From positions 14,672,524 through 14,736,523 of the forward strand of contig OX637343.1 of NCBI GenBank assembly GCA_951799405.1: a stretch of 64,000 nt of DNA, given 5' to 3'. Below the pieces are notes generated by a model, which was not told where the DNA came from, did no database searches, and saw only the letters and a program-made list of their open reading frames with translations. Every line of letters begins with the position of its first letter. Within the stretch, counting starts at the first letter, position 1. Shown in pieces: positions 21,184-31,754 of this stretch. A program made the translations under genes and the position numbers. The DNA comes from Agapetus fuscipes. Taxonomy: Eukaryota; Arthropoda; Insecta; Trichoptera; Glossosomatidae.

Positions 21184-21678
21184 AGGACCTGTTGCACCAG
21201 CCTCCAATCAATATTTGATTGACATATCAAATTTAATTGCTTAATTTTGGTAAGGACCTCTGTTGAATATTTCTCGGAAGTGGGTCATAATATGATGTAA
21301 TTTTAATAGGGAAGATGATGTAGATGATGAAAGAAGTATGCAAGGATAGAAAGAAATGGCGGTTGATCTGTGATGTTGGCGGCTAGGGTTTGTTAAAGTG
21401 AAATTGGTTTTATGATTTAGTTCATTTGAGTAGGCTTATGTTCATTTGAGATTGGGTTTTTATATTGTAGGTCCACATGCGGCATGTGTTAGCGCGAAAT
21501 TATACATATCTGCTTGTGGGAATGCATTTAGTTTAGATCTTGAATGATTTATATCTGTGCAGCTTAGATTAGATTAGATTAGATGTAAATCAGCTGGTAT
21601 ATGTATTTGCAACCAAATTTGTGATTTGATGGGAGACATCACACTTTTGTCTGATTGGAGTTTGGTGCAACAGGCCCT
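21184..21678. mobile_element. MITE-1 split by a LINE-alpha fragment
   Basis: Left end AGGACCTGTTGCACC and right end GGTGCAACAGGCCCT are the family's inverted ends. The middle holds a LINE piece at about 21313-21586, flanked by similar GATGTA copies. Confidence 0.8.
21313..21586 (+). pseudogene. LINE-alpha-like 3' fragment with Rep-A tail
   Basis: Short C-terminal remnant (MKEVCKDRKKWRLI-like, 21325-21380), UTR, then Rep-A 21426-21586 missing its first ~100 bp. Ends TTAGATTAGATTAGA. Confidence 0.8.
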
Positions 21679-21706
21679 GGTTTATTTTTGTATGTATAAA
21701 TCAATC

Positions 21707-21962
21707 TGTAACTGTAACGCTATCACCGTTTCGCTAGGGGTGGCCAGAGCCTCTGCATATATGCCTCAAATTCTTCAATCAATCACTTCTTTCAAATTCA
21801 CTCTGCATATTCCATACCTTCACAATTTAGCTGATTTTATCAAGCCACTTCTTTCTACGTCTTTCTCTTCGTTACTTGCCTCCATCATCATCCAATCTTT
21901 ACAAGTCCTCAAACCATCTCATTATGTTCTTTTGTACTTTTGTCCTCACATCCCCTTTTAGA
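21707..21962 (-). pseudogene. LINE-beta 3' fragment
   Basis: In reverse the family end GGCCACCCCTAGCG and a GTTACAG tail are clear. The coding part is broken by several stops. Confidence 0.75.
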
Positions 21963-22425
21963 TAACATAATTTAGATAAAATATTTTGTGATCTGATACA
22001 TTGTGATGCTCTCCCATCACTAGCCCGCTCCCCTTTCTTCTCCACGCGGCACCTTTCTTCATTAGGTTACATGGCGGGTACCCCCCCTCCAATAACTATC
22101 TCCATACATTAACATTGATGTGGACGAAATATTTGATTGAGCGCGGCTGCTTTGCTTTGGCCTACTGTACACCACGTATAAAACTTTTCGATTGAATAAA
22201 ATAAAAAATGTATGCAAGCAAAAACGCTCGCTAGATGCGCTTTCAGTTTTCATAAAATTTTCAGTTAACGCTGTGGCTTATACTTATAATATTGTATCCA
22301 TTATAATAAACGCATCGAGATAGCAACCGTACGCATAGAATTAAAATATCTAGAACTACATTACATTGATTAATTATTATTCTTTAACTAGATCTTTTAT
22401 GTTCTTCTTATTTTTTTTTTTACAT
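21963..22425. other. Unassigned stretch
   Basis: GC-moderate at 22010-22180 (CGCTCCCCTTTC, CACGCGGCACC), otherwise AT-rich. No gene recognised. Confidence 0.25.
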
Positions 22426-22520
22426 AACGCGACTAAGCTGCACATATAGTACACCCTCTTACCGCGTTATCCTCGAAGGGGTCACATGTTTAGATTTTTG
22501 AAAAACCTTTCTATTTTTAT
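22426..22520 (-). mobile_element. SINE-Q 3' end
   Basis: ACGCGACTAAGCTGCAC..TCGAAGGGGTCACATG matches the family's terminal ~90 bp. Confidence 0.72.
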
Positions 22521-22576
22521 GGGTAAGGAAACCGGGGCTTACTCTAATCTCGAATTAGTAGGGTCACATTTCTGGT

Positions 22577-22650
22577 AAAGTGTCTGTTTGTGGGAATACA
22601 TTTAATATAAATCATAAATGTAACATGTCTTTGCAACTTAGATTATGGAT
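22577..22650 (+). repeat. Rep-A 3' end
   Basis: GTGTCTGTTTGTGGGAATAC to CTTAGATTATGGATT. Confidence 0.7.
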
Positions 22651-22689
22651 TAAAATACGCACTCAGACATTTTTTCTATTGGAAATAAT

Positions 22690-23215
22690 TGACTTTTTTT
22701 GTATAGATTTCTTTTTAAGGTTTTGTTCTTTTTTTATACTTAAATGTTTTTTATAACTCGTATTCATTGACTTATAGGTTGGTATGAGGCTGACCACCCA
22801 TACTGTAAAAAATGGTTCACTATGGCAATGTCACCCCTGTGCCAGGGAAGGTTGGCAAAAGTTGTAGGGCTTATGTTCATTTGAGGTTTGGATTTTATTT
22901 GTAAGTACACATTCAGCATTTGAAAGCGCGAACTCCTTTCGAGCACCTTTCTTAGCAACATCTTTGAAGGTAAAATCTTAGGACAACGCACAAGAGGTCG
23001 CCCAAGAACTTCATACTTCGAGGATTTGAAGCGGCTCATGGATGTCTCCTCCTATTCGCATCTCAAGAGGATGGCAGCAGACAGAGACAGATGGCTGATA
23101 CAACAAGGCACTGCCTTTAGAAGATGATGAAGCGCCAACTACACGTGTTTGTTTGTGGGCATGCATTTAAGAGCTTAAAATGGAAATATCCTTGCAACTT
23201 AGATTATAGATTATA
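22690..23215 (+). repeat. LINE-alpha 3'UTR plus Rep-A, split by LINE-epsilon
   Basis: 22690-22765 is the LINE-alpha 3'UTR (GTATAGATTTCTTTTTAAGG). Rep-A follows from 22768 and is interrupted at GCGCGAACT (22926-22934), which is repeated as GCGCCAACT at 23132-23140. Confidence 0.83.
22935..23131 (+). pseudogene. LINE-epsilon C-terminal fragment
   Basis: An open frame reads RTRGRPRTSYFEDLKRLM and then RMAADRDRWLIQQGTAFRR before a stop. This is the zinc-knuckle-like end found after the RT of RTE-type LINEs. It has a 9-bp target duplication and a GATGATGA tail, and is strongly 5'-truncated. Confidence 0.8.
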
Positions 23216-23599
23216 CTCATTATGGATTAATATTTAAATTTATAAATTTAGATTTATGAATGAAGTACGTATTTTATTATTTGAATGCGTCACAAAAATT
23301 TTAAGGCATTGGTATTTCATAAATACCTGGATTGTACGAACTAACTTAGATCGTGGGAAAAGCAAACACAAGCAGCCAAATTTGTGGAATTACTTTATGT
23401 GTGGCCTTTTATTTTAAATTGTTAATGTTGATGGTTACCTGTCCGCCATTAGCAGGTACTTAAAAAACAATTATATGCCTGATACAATAAATTAGGTACC
23501 TCACAATCATGGCGAAAAAAATATTTATTGAATGAAATCAGGAAAGTGAGTACGTACTTAATTAATGAGGAAGTAACAATATTATTTATTATTTAAACA
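23216..23599. other. AT-rich stretch, nothing recognised
   Basis: No open frame of note and no repeat match. Confidence 0.3.
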
Positions 23600-23840
23600 G
23601 TACCCTTAGTACGAGTTGCAATACTTGAGTAAAGTAAAGTTTACGGCAATTATTAAAGAGTGATTTCCCCCAAAACCTGCCGTTTTTGTTTGTTTGAACT
23701 TGATTTTCTTCATCATTGTAACTCTTTTGCTAAGACCATAAAGTGTAAGAAACAAAAACGGCAGATTTTGGGAGAAATCACTCTTTAATATTTCTGTAAA
23801 CTTTACTTTTCTCAAGTTTTGCAACTCGTACTAAGGGTAC
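23600..23840. mobile_element. MITE-2, complete
   Basis: Inverted ends TACCCTTAGTACGAGTTGC / GCAACTCGTACTAAGGGTA, pairing continuing for ~100 bp per side through AAACTTTACT and the GATTTC..CCAAAA..TGCCG segments. About 240 bp, no coding capacity. A half copy lies at 10219. Confidence 0.85.
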
Positions 23841-23862
23841 AGGTCATTTTTCGTCGGAAAGT

Positions 23863-23968
23863 AACGCAAACTCAACTAAGCTACACATATAGAGCAACTC
23901 CTTGCCGCGCTATCCCCGAAAGGTTTCGCATGTAACGAGAGGAAACTATTTATTTTTACAATTAAGGG
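23863..23968 (-). mobile_element. SINE-Q 3' end
   Basis: CAACTAAGCTACACATATAG to TTTTTACAATTAAGG. Head absent. Confidence 0.75.
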
Positions 23969-24150
23969 GTGACTTTTAGGCTGGTATGACGCTGACCCCC
24001 GATACTGTAAAAAATGGTTCACTTTGCCAATGTCACCACTGTTTCAGGGAAGGTCGGCAAGAGTTGCTGGGTGCATGATCATTTGAGATTTGGGTTTTAA
24101 TTTGTAAGTACACATTCAGCATTTGTAAGCGCGAAATTACACGTGTGTGT
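23969..24150 (+). repeat. Rep-A, left arm of a composite
   Basis: Carries GGGTGCATGATCATTTGAG, the variant shared only with 3973-4062, and stops after the CGCGAAATTACACGTGTG segment. Confidence 0.78.
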
Positions 24151-24350
24151 TGGGTTTAGGTTGAAATTGCGGTCGTTTGAAATATTTACTACAATAATAA
24201 CTACACAGCTAAAATTTATTTATCGGATATTAGACGAACCGTTATAAGAGAACTTACATAATTCTCGACGTTTCGTTAGTGACGTAGGTAACGTCTTCAG
24301 GAGACACCCTCTCTGCACGACGACTGAAGGTGTGCACGTGTTTATCCTTA
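24151..24350. mobile_element. PLE-like remnant with hammerhead-like motif
   Basis: The minus strand holds CTGAAGACGTTACC, a loop, GTAACGAAACG-type pairing at 24268-24301. Only one arm is seen. Confidence 0.45.
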
Positions 24351-24354
24351 CGTC

Positions 24355-24556
24355 GCAAGGCCATGACAGGTGGCTGAAAAGGATCGTCCAGTGGCGGCTC
24401 AGGATGTCCAAGCGGGGAGTGGGGAGACCCCAACTGAGGTGGCTGGACGACATCAAGAGAACTGCAGGCAGAGGATGGCTGAATACGGCAGCCGATAGAC
24501 AAACTTGGAGAGGACTGGAGGAGGTCTACGTCCAGGAATGGACTGAGAAATTCTGA
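24355..24556 (+). pseudogene. LINE-gamma C-terminal fragment, open frame
   Basis: Reads HDRWLKRIVQWRLR, RGVGRPQLRWLDDIKRTAG, AADRQTWRGLEE and YVQEWTEKF then stop. This arrangement is the conserved C-terminus of another RTE-like LINE lineage. It has a (GAA)n tail and no RT core. Confidence 0.82.
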
Positions 24557-24589
24557 GGAAGAAGAAGAAGAAGAACCTGCATATCTAAT

Positions 24590-24795
24590 CTAATTTAAGT
24601 TGCAAAGATTATGCATTTTCACAATCAGACACGTATAAGTTCGCGCTTAAACATGCCGCACGTGGACTTACAAGTATAAAAATCCGAATCTCAAATGAAT
24701 CCAAACCCAGCAACTCTTGCCGACCTTCCCTGAAACAGGAGTGACATTGGCAAAGTGAACCATTTTTTACAGCATGGGTGGTCAGCCGCATACAT
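24590..24795 (-). repeat. Rep-A, right arm of the composite
   Basis: Reverse copy abutting the LINE-gamma tail, ending at GTGGTCAGCCGCATAC without the CCTTGAC end. Confidence 0.82.
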
Positions 24796-24988
24796 ATGTC
24801 TTTGATATTATTCGTTCATTTGTTCATCAAGCCCACAAGGAAAATAAATATAGCTCAAGCCCTAACAATTGTTATTTAAATAAATAATGTTAAATTTGAA
24901 GGTTTTGAATAAAGACATTATTAGTCGCGAGGGGTGAACACTGCTGGATTAATTACAAGATAGGAATTTCATGAACAAGTGAAAGCTA

Positions 24989-25408
24989 TAATAATAATAT
25001 TAGGATTTATTTGGTGAATGCTGTTTTTGTGTGAATCACACCTCAAGAGTCCTCTGCGAGCTTGGTCGTTGGTGTAGAAAGCGCCAATTCTCAAGCAAGA
25101 CCCAGTTGTTGTAAGGCTGGATGGGCTTTGGTGACCTGTTTTTGGTTGAAAAGGAATAAAAAAATAAGATAAAATATTTTTTATGCCAAGAATCACAGTG
25201 GGCGAGTGGAACCTTTTTATTTTTACAGGTAGCTTTTAACCTGCATTTGTCTTACCCCAACTTATGAATGGCGATTTCTCTGTTTCAAAGTAGGTATATG
25301 ATTTTTTCAACCAAGTATAAATGGTATTTTTTTGTGCTCCGCCGGGATTCGAACCCATGACCTTCCATTTACGAATCCGAAGCGTTACCACTAGACTACG
25401 GACCGGCC
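24989..25408 (-). mobile_element. SINE-P split by unrelated sequence
   Basis: Tail and body 24989-25145 and head 25305-25408 in reverse. Between them 25146-25304 includes a SINE-Q-like scrap (CGAGTGGAACC, TTTTTACAGG). Confidence 0.78.
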
Positions 25409-25809
25409 AAAGCTACACGTATTATTATTTTGTGATCGTGGAAAAATATGTAATTCTCAGGAATATTGTTAATGGATGTACCCATTAACTATTGAAGAAT
25501 ATATTGTTAGTATTCATCCATATTTTGGAAATAAATAATGTGCTATAATGCGTTTTAAGAAAGGACAACCATTGAATGTACCTACCAGAAAATGTGTGTA
25601 AAAAAACCTTTAAAAACAAACAATACTCGTATTGTCGTCTTCTAAAAGGCTCAAAAATATATATTAAATCAAAAATACAACTATGTATGTATGTCATAGC
25701 TCGCAAGGTTTACTTTACATTTTAGGTTTCTGTATGTTTTTAAAGTTTCGATGTATTAAGAAGGTAAATGTTTGTGTATCAAAAAAAACATTTTAAAACT
25801 ATATAAAAT
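25409..25809. other. AT-rich stretch, nothing recognised
   Basis: A 73-codon minus-strand frame (25706-25485) has no recognisable domain. Confidence 0.3.
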
Positions 25810-26052
25810 CATCTAAATTGCAAAGATATATAAACATTCAAATTTTATATTTAACTTATGCCCACAAACAGACACGCGTTAGTTTTTGCTTACAAATGGT
25901 GCATTTGTACTTACAAATTAAAATACAAACCTCAAATTAACATAAGCCCTTCAACTATTGCCAACCTTTCCTGAAACAGGGGGGACATTGGCCAAGTGAA
26001 CCATTTTTTTAAACTATGATTGGTCAGCCTTATACCAACCTATAAGTCAAGG
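25810..26052 (-). repeat. Rep-A
   Basis: Complete reverse unit, moderately diverged, ending TATAAGTCAAGG. Confidence 0.83.
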
Positions 26053-26079
26053 TATTATATATTTTATATTTATAATAAG

Positions 26080-26270
26080 CGTCGGTTTGATGCTGGAGTG
26101 ATGTTTTCCGGGATCTGTGTTGCCGTGGTCTGTGGGAGCTGGAGCTTCCGGACGTTTCGCCCATTTCTATGATGGGCTTCTTCAGCGTGAAGATGATCTT
26201 GATGAGAACTTGATGAGAACCAGTTTTCATCAAGATCATCATCAGCTAGCCGTGTAAGCCTACAACTCTT
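26080..26270. mobile_element. PLE-like element, motif on the minus strand
   Basis: 26152-26185 in reverse reads CTGAAGAAGCCCAT, loop, ATGGGCGAAACG. The flanking GGAAGCTCCAGCTCCCA and CACTCCAGCATC segments match both arms of the palindrome at 39692-39893, so it is the same family. A GATGATCTTGATGA inverted repeat lies at 26191-26243. Confidence 0.6.
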
Positions 26271-26549
26271 ATTCAAACGTCGGTTAGTTCTTTTGCTTCA
26301 ATTTTTGTACAATAAACGGTAGCACACTGCACATGATTCTGATTCATAGTTTGAATACAATTCGGAAGTATATTTTGGAAGTATAAATTTTTGTAAATAA
26401 AAAAAAACTAAAAAAATTGTAGATATATCGATACCTTAAAGGTAAAACTGAATAAGTGCTGAATCAATGGTTAGAGAAATCTTGGATAGAACCTTTTATT
26501 GTTTGCAATTTCTTACAGTAATTAAGTGAACTAAATCTAAGGCAGTCTA

Positions 26550-29097
26550 TATATAATCTATAATCTAAGTTGCAAGGATATATTCATTTAAAGCTCTCAG
26601 ATGTAAGCCCACAAACCAACAAGTGTAGTTCGCGCTTACAAATGCTGAATGTGTACTTACAAATAAAATCCAAACCTCAAATGAACATAAGCCCCACAAC
26701 TTTTGCCGACCTTCCCTGAAACAGGGGTAACATTGGCAAAGTGAACCATTTTTTACAGTATGGGTGGTCAGCCTCATACCAACCTATAAGTCAAGGAATA
26801 TGAATAAAAAATTACATTTAAATATATAAAAGAACAAAACCTTACAAAGAAATCTATACAAAAAAAGTCAGAAATTTCCTATGCAAAAAATGTAGCAAAT
26901 TAATACACCAACATTAGAAATCACCATTGCAGATTAGCCGCCACTTCTTCCTGTCCTTGCACACTTCTTTCATTTCATCCAGAGTCATAACCTTTTTCAT
27001 GCAAGTCCTCCTTTTATTATGACTCTGGATATCCCATTCATTCGCTATTTCAGAAATTTGATCCATCCATACTTTTCTCGGTCTTCCTCTACCACGACAT
27101 CCATCTATTTTAGCAACATATACTTTCTTCGTCAATCTTTCATCACTCATTCTCTCCATATGCCCGAACCATCTTAACATACTTCTTTTAATCTTCACTT
27201 TCACACTTTCCCTTACACCACATTCTTCTCTTACAAAATTATTCCTCACTCTGTCACTTCGTTTTTTCCCAATCATACTTCTTAGATAGTCCATTTCTAC
27301 TGTATGGACTTTACTAATTTCCCTTTCACTCACCGTCCAGGCTTCACTTCCATACATCAAGGTTGGCAATAGTATACCACCGTGCACCGCCAATCTAACA
27401 TTTTTTGAGAGATTCTGGTTCCTGGCGATGCTAGCGGTAGCACCCAGTACGCACCTGCCTTTCATTATTCTTCTTTCAAATTCACCGGTCATTCTTCCAT
27501 CTTTTTCAAACTTACTTCCCAGGTATACAAACTCATTTACGACATCAACATTCATTCCATTAATTTTAAATTCATAATTCATACTTTCATCATCTCTTTC
27601 AAAAATCAATACTTTCGTCTTACTTGCATTCAACTTCAAATGGTTACCTTTCAAAGCTTCATTCAATCTAGAGAGCATTGTTTGCAATTCTACTGCTGAA
27701 TCAGATACAAGAACTGCATCATCTGCATACAGTAGAACACTCACTTTGCTCTCTCCTATCATCAATCCACAATCATTAAGTCGAGCATCTCTGACACACT
27801 TGTCCATGACTATGTTAAATAGCCATGGACTCATCACACATCCTTGCCTCACACCCTTATAAACTTCAAACCACTCACTATACTCACCATCAATACGGAC
27901 ACATGCCTTACTATTTTCATAGTTTGCATGCACCGCACCTAGGAGAGCCCCATTCACTCCGTATGCTTTCAAAACATCCCATAACATACCTCTGTCTACT
28001 GAGTCAAAAGCCTTTTCCAGATCTACAAAGGCCGTGAACAGCTTCCGCCTCACCGACAATTGTTTTTCAACAAGTTGTCGTAGAGTAAAAATCTGATCAA
28101 CACAGCCTCTACCGGCCATAAAGCCGGACTGTATATCGGAAATCCTTTCACTAGTAGTCAGAATCACATTTTTTATAATCACCTTACAGAAGACTTTTCC
28201 TGGTATACTGAGTAGACTGATTGGTCTGAAGTTCTGACAGTCTTTTTTGTCCCCTTTACCTTTGTAAATGGGAACAATGACTGCCTTCCTCCAATCCATC
28301 GGTACTACTCCTGCATTCACACAGAGCTTACATAATTCGTACATCCAATCTATCACACATTCACCTCCTGCTTTCAACATTTCACCATTTATACCATCAA
28401 ACCCAGCAGACTTCCCATTCTTCAGACGTGAAATAGACACTTTCATTTCTTCTTTCATAATATTCAATTCATTCGCTTCATCTATCTGTTCATAAATTCT
28501 TCTTTCACCCTGACCAAAAATTTCTTGAAAATAGTTCTTCCATCTCTTGCATACTTCTACATTCTCCCATACCATCTCACCGGCAGCACTTTTGACTCCC
28601 GGAGTGGTCAATGCAGAAGATTTATTTCTATCCGCATTGATCCACCTCCAAAATTCCTTCTTACTGTCGGTGAAACTTTTGTTAATCCTTTCATCAATCT
28701 TTCTTTGTTCATTCATCTTGCTTTCATAAATTATATTCTTCGCCATTCTCTTAGCTATCTTATATTCCTCTTCTAGCTTTCTATCATTTCTATCATTCAA
28801 CCAATTTTCGTAACACTTTTTCTTAACTTTCACAGCTTCCTTCACTCTATCATTCCACCAGGCATCTCCTTTCAATCTTCCACCTTTCGTTACCCCACAT
28901 GCTTTTTTAGCGCATTCAGTCATTCCTTCTTTCAGATCTTTCCACATACTTTCAATATCTTTTCCACACACACTCTTCTCAAGTTCACTCACACTTAAAA
29001 TTTTGTGGAGCTCTGATACGTACTTCTCTTGCACATTTTCTTCATTCAGCCTTTCTACTTTTATTCTAGGCAATCTTACTAATCTTACAGTGCTCAT
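26550..29097 (-). mobile_element. LINE-alpha copy 1 (RTE-like non-LTR retrotransposon)
   Basis: Coding 29097-26914, then a ~115-bp 3'UTR, then a complete Rep-A (26796-26550) as the 3' terminus. The UTR and Rep-A sequence are nearly identical to those at 63334-63708. It is 5'-truncated relative to an intact element (no endonuclease). Confidence 0.9.
26914..29097 (-). CDS. LINE-alpha reverse transcriptase, 727 codons open
   Basis: RT landmarks are NFRPISLLSIPGK (289-301), FVDLEKAFDSVD (357-368) with catalytic Asp359, GVRQGCVMSPWLFNIVMD (415-432) and LLYADD (455-460). The C-terminal domain has LPTLMYGSEAWTV, LRWFGHMERM, GRGRPRKVWMDQI and DRKKWRLICNGDF. The apurinic endonuclease normally N-terminal in RTE-type elements is absent, so the first ATG at 29097 is probably just the first Met inside the truncated frame. 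No stops or frameshifts follow it. Relatives are often mis-annotated as craniofacial development protein 2-like. Confidence 0.9.
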   Translation of the reverse strand: MSTVRLVRLPRIKVERLNEENVQEKYVSELHKILSVSELEKSVCGKDIESMWKDLKEGMTECAKKACGVTKGGRLKGDAWWNDRVKEAVKVKKKCYENWLNDRNDRKLEEEYKIAKRMAKNIIYESKMNEQRKIDERINKSFTDSKKEFWRWINADRNKSSALTTPGVKSAAGEMVWENVEVCKRWKNYFQEIFGQGERRIYEQIDEANELNIMKEEMKVSISRLKNGKSAGFDGINGEMLKAGGECVIDWMYELCKLCVNAGVVPMDWRKAVIVPIYKGKGDKKDCQNFRPISLLSIPGKVFCKVIIKNVILTTSERISDIQSGFMAGRGCVDQIFTLRQLVEKQLSVRRKLFTAFVDLEKAFDSVDRGMLWDVLKAYGVNGALLGAVHANYENSKACVRIDGEYSEWFEVYKGVRQGCVMSPWLFNIVMDKCVRDARLNDCGLMIGESKVSVLLYADDAVLVSDSAVELQTMLSRLNEALKGNHLKLNASKTKVLIFERDDESMNYEFKINGMNVDVVNEFVYLGSKFEKDGRMTGEFERRIMKGRCVLGATASIARNQNLSKNVRLAVHGGILLPTLMYGSEAWTVSEREISKVHTVEMDYLRSMIGKKRSDRVRNNFVREECGVRESVKVKIKRSMLRWFGHMERMSDERLTKKVYVAKIDGCRGRGRPRKVWMDQISEIANEWDIQSHNKRRTCMKKVMTLDEMKEVCKDRKKWRLICNGDF

Positions 29098-29351
29098 GAA
29101 AAACTGTAAAAATAACGGATTTTCACAATTTTTTAGTGTTTTCTCTCATAGAAAATAGGAAAAAGTGCATTCAGCTAAAACCCACGTTAGTTTAACAAGT
29201 CACTTATTCAGTTTTACATTCCTTCAAGCTATCGATATTATCCAAACGTGACTTCATAGGTGCCAATATTCCATTCTTATAATTTCTTCGGTTCTTCCAT
29301 TTTCATCAACCTTTCTTTGCACATTCTTATTTTATAAAATGATCATTTTTA
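29098..29351. other. Stretch including a Rep-F copy
   Basis: 29150-29222 in reverse (GTAAAACTGAATAAGTGAC and on) aligns with 55119-55195. Nothing else recognised. Confidence 0.4.
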
Positions 29352-29645
29352 TGGTTTTGTTATTTTTTATTTTAAATGTAATTTATTATTCATATTCCTT
29401 GACTTATAGGTTGGTATGAGGCTGACCACCCATACTGTAAAAAATGGTTTACTTTGCCAGTGTCACCCCTGTTTCAGGGAAGGTCGGCAAAAGTTGTGGG
29501 GCTTATGTTCATTTGAGGTTTGAATTTTATTTGTAAGTACACAATCAGCATTTGTAAGCGCGAACTACACGACAAACGTGTTTGTTTGTGGGCATACATC
29601 TGAGAGCTTTGAATGAATATATCCTTGCAACTTAGATTATTATAT
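29352..29645 (+). repeat. LINE-alpha 3'UTR end plus Rep-A
   Basis: The last ~45 bp of the LINE-alpha UTR precede Rep-A at 29397, so this one is a truncated LINE copy, not an isolated Rep-A. It is opposite in orientation to copy 1. Confidence 0.85.
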
Positions 29646-29782
29646 TTTGGATCATCATCAATCTACTTAAACCTCCTCACCGAAGGATCTGTTTCTTCTT
29701 CATGAATTCTTTCTTTATTTTTATATAAGTTATATTTTGTACTTTCTTCTTCTATGTTTTATTTATTTTCTTCTATCTATTG

Positions 29783-30275
29783 TGACCGGTCCGTAGTTCA
29801 GTGGCAACACTTCGGACTCTGAATGGGAAGGTTGTGGGTTCGATTCCCGGCGGAGCACAAAAAAATACCATTTATATTTTAAAATTTGCTCTTCGCTGGG
29901 TTGAAAAATTCATAAAACCTTTACCAATGGCCGGTCACCAAAGGTCCATCCAGCCTTACAGCAACTGGGTCTTGCTTGAGAATTGGCGCTTTGTAGCGAC
30001 GACGATCAAGCTCGTAAAAAGGTCGACAGCTTAATTGGTAAATTGCTTGCATTCCATGCCGAGAGCAAGGGTTCGATCTCAAAGTTTACTCAACCTTCAC
30101 ATGAAATGAGAACCAGCGCTCCCGGGGGCTGGGAAATCCCCACTTCAACTGAAAGTGGTTGATGTGAGGCCGGCCCCCTTACCTGTAAAAAAAAAGGTCC
30201 CGAAGCGCCACATGCGACCCCTTCGGCGATAACGCAGGCAACAAGTTGGACTATATGTGTAGCTTAGTTGCGTTA
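29783..30275 (+). mobile_element. SINE-P/SINE-Q dimer
   Basis: P part 29783-30018, Q part from 30021 with the same fusion point and the same post-B-box deletion as 3188-3637. It adds the P middle segment CCAATGGCCGGTCACC that the first dimer lacks. Confidence 0.88.
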
Positions 30276-30671
30276 CTGTGCATTAAAACTGAGAATGTAA
30301 ACATTAAAATTTACCATATTCTAGACTTATAAACGTTTAAATCAAACACCAGAACATATATTTGATAAAGGCCTACGTGAGACGACATAATAATATAAAA
30401 TTCAAAGGGTGATGCAAGATTGATTCAAATTTACACAATATAAAAGTAGTGATACCAACATTTGCACGCTAAAGTACTAAGTGCATTTCAAGTGCATGCA
30501 ACTGTAGACCTTATTTCAAAAACAAATACAAAGGATTCTTCTTTGAGTCTTTTTCGCTGACAACGAAGTCAAACTTCAAAATTCAATATAAACCTAAAAG
30601 CCTATAAATTTTAAGCAAATACTTTTAATAATGTTGATTCTGTGTTATAATTTTGTTTTAAACCATTATCG
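30276..30671. other. AT-rich stretch, nothing recognised
   Basis: No gene or repeat seen. Confidence 0.3.
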
Positions 30672-30765
30672 TGTCGATAGTTCAGTGGTTAAAGTGTCGG
30701 TTCAGTAAATGGGAGGTCTAGAGTTCGAGTACCGACTGATACAAAAAATGAGTTTACCTTTTGTT
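30672..30765 (+). mobile_element. Another tRNA-headed SINE fragment
   Basis: GTGTCGATAGTTCAGTGG and GAGTTCGAGTACC give A- and B-box-like signals, but the sequence is neither SINE-P nor SINE-Q. Single copy here. Confidence 0.45.
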
Positions 30766-30839
30766 TTTTTTTTTTCATCTTCAACGCTTCATGGATCATT
30801 TTTTATGAATTAAGAACCTGCTCTTTCAGGGCTCAGAGT

Positions 30840-31279
30840 GATATTTTAATTAAAAATAACAAAAATAGACGATCAAGTTCGTAAAAAATCCGGTCTATAG
30901 TGTTATGTTTCGATTGAAAGGTATCTTCAGGATACTTACATCCGGCTAGCTCTCATCAGCATCACTCTCAGGGCGTGGGGTTCTTTCTTTGGTATTGCTT
31001 ACTTATATCTTGGGAAGGGTTTTATAATGAAAAGATAAAGTTAACATGAACAAATAAGGGTTTATTATTGTACTAATATGGGGGGGGAAAGGGGAAATAA
31101 GGGATTGGCCAGACCTACAGGTTGTCACTAGAACACTCCCTATTCCGTTGGCTGGAGTTCTAAACGGAAGGCCTGGGGCAGCGCCCCAGGCTAGCGGCGG
31201 TTCACAAGGTGGACGCCTCCACACGTGAGAGCCTCTGGGTGGGCGCTCCTATGCCTCTGGTCCACAAGGCGGGTGCCTT
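30840..31279. other. Unassigned, GC-rich from 31090
   Basis: 31171-31191 is a perfect 9-bp stem with an AGC loop (GCCTGGGGC..GCCCCAGGC). GC content stays high to 31275 and resumes at 31530 after the Rep-A insertion. Confidence 0.3.
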
Positions 31280-31524
31280 ATAATCTATAATCTAAGTTGC
31301 AAGGATATATTCATTTAAAGCTCTCAGATGTATGCCCACAAACCAACAAGTGTAGTTCGCGCTTACAAATGCTGAATGTGTACTTACAAATAAAATCCAA
31401 ACCTCAAATGAACATAAGCCCCACAACTTTTGCCGACCTTCCCTGAAACAGGGGTGACATTGGCAAAGTGAACCATTTTTTACAGTATGGGTGGTCAGCC
31501 TCATACCAACCTATAAGTCAAGGA
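31280..31524 (-). repeat. Rep-A, young copy in GC-rich DNA
   Basis: Complete reverse unit almost identical to the tail of LINE-alpha copy 1. Confidence 0.88.
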
Positions 31525-31754
31525 AATGCAAGTAGATGGGGGGAAGGGAGCTCCATCGTAGTGCCCCCTCCTGCACCGCTTGGTGCTTGGTCGCTAACGT
31601 CTGACTCACTTCACATCTCGCCGGGAACTAACGAACGACGGCCTGATTAGTTCATACGGTGCAGTTCGGCCGCTTCCGTGACCGTTCGGCTCCGTTCGGC
31701 CCACAAACATACACTGCACACTTCGGGATTGTTCTTTATGTTATTATAAAATAA
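31525..31754. other. GC-rich unassigned stretch
   Basis: Contains GTTCGGCCGCTTCCGTG and GTTCGGCTCCGTTCGGCC direct repeats. No recognised domain in any frame. Confidence 0.3.

Noticed and set aside
27825..28776. Plus-strand frames within 27825-28776 and minus frames 61471-61979
   Set aside because: Shadows of the LINE-alpha RT frame on the other strand.
30890..30950. Another hammerhead-like motif (CTGAAGATACC.. on the minus strand)
   Set aside because: The segment between CTGAAGA and GAAAC cannot form a convincing stem.
31171..31191. Rho-independent-like terminator hairpin
   Set aside because: Strong stem but no U-tract, and the genome is eukaryotic.
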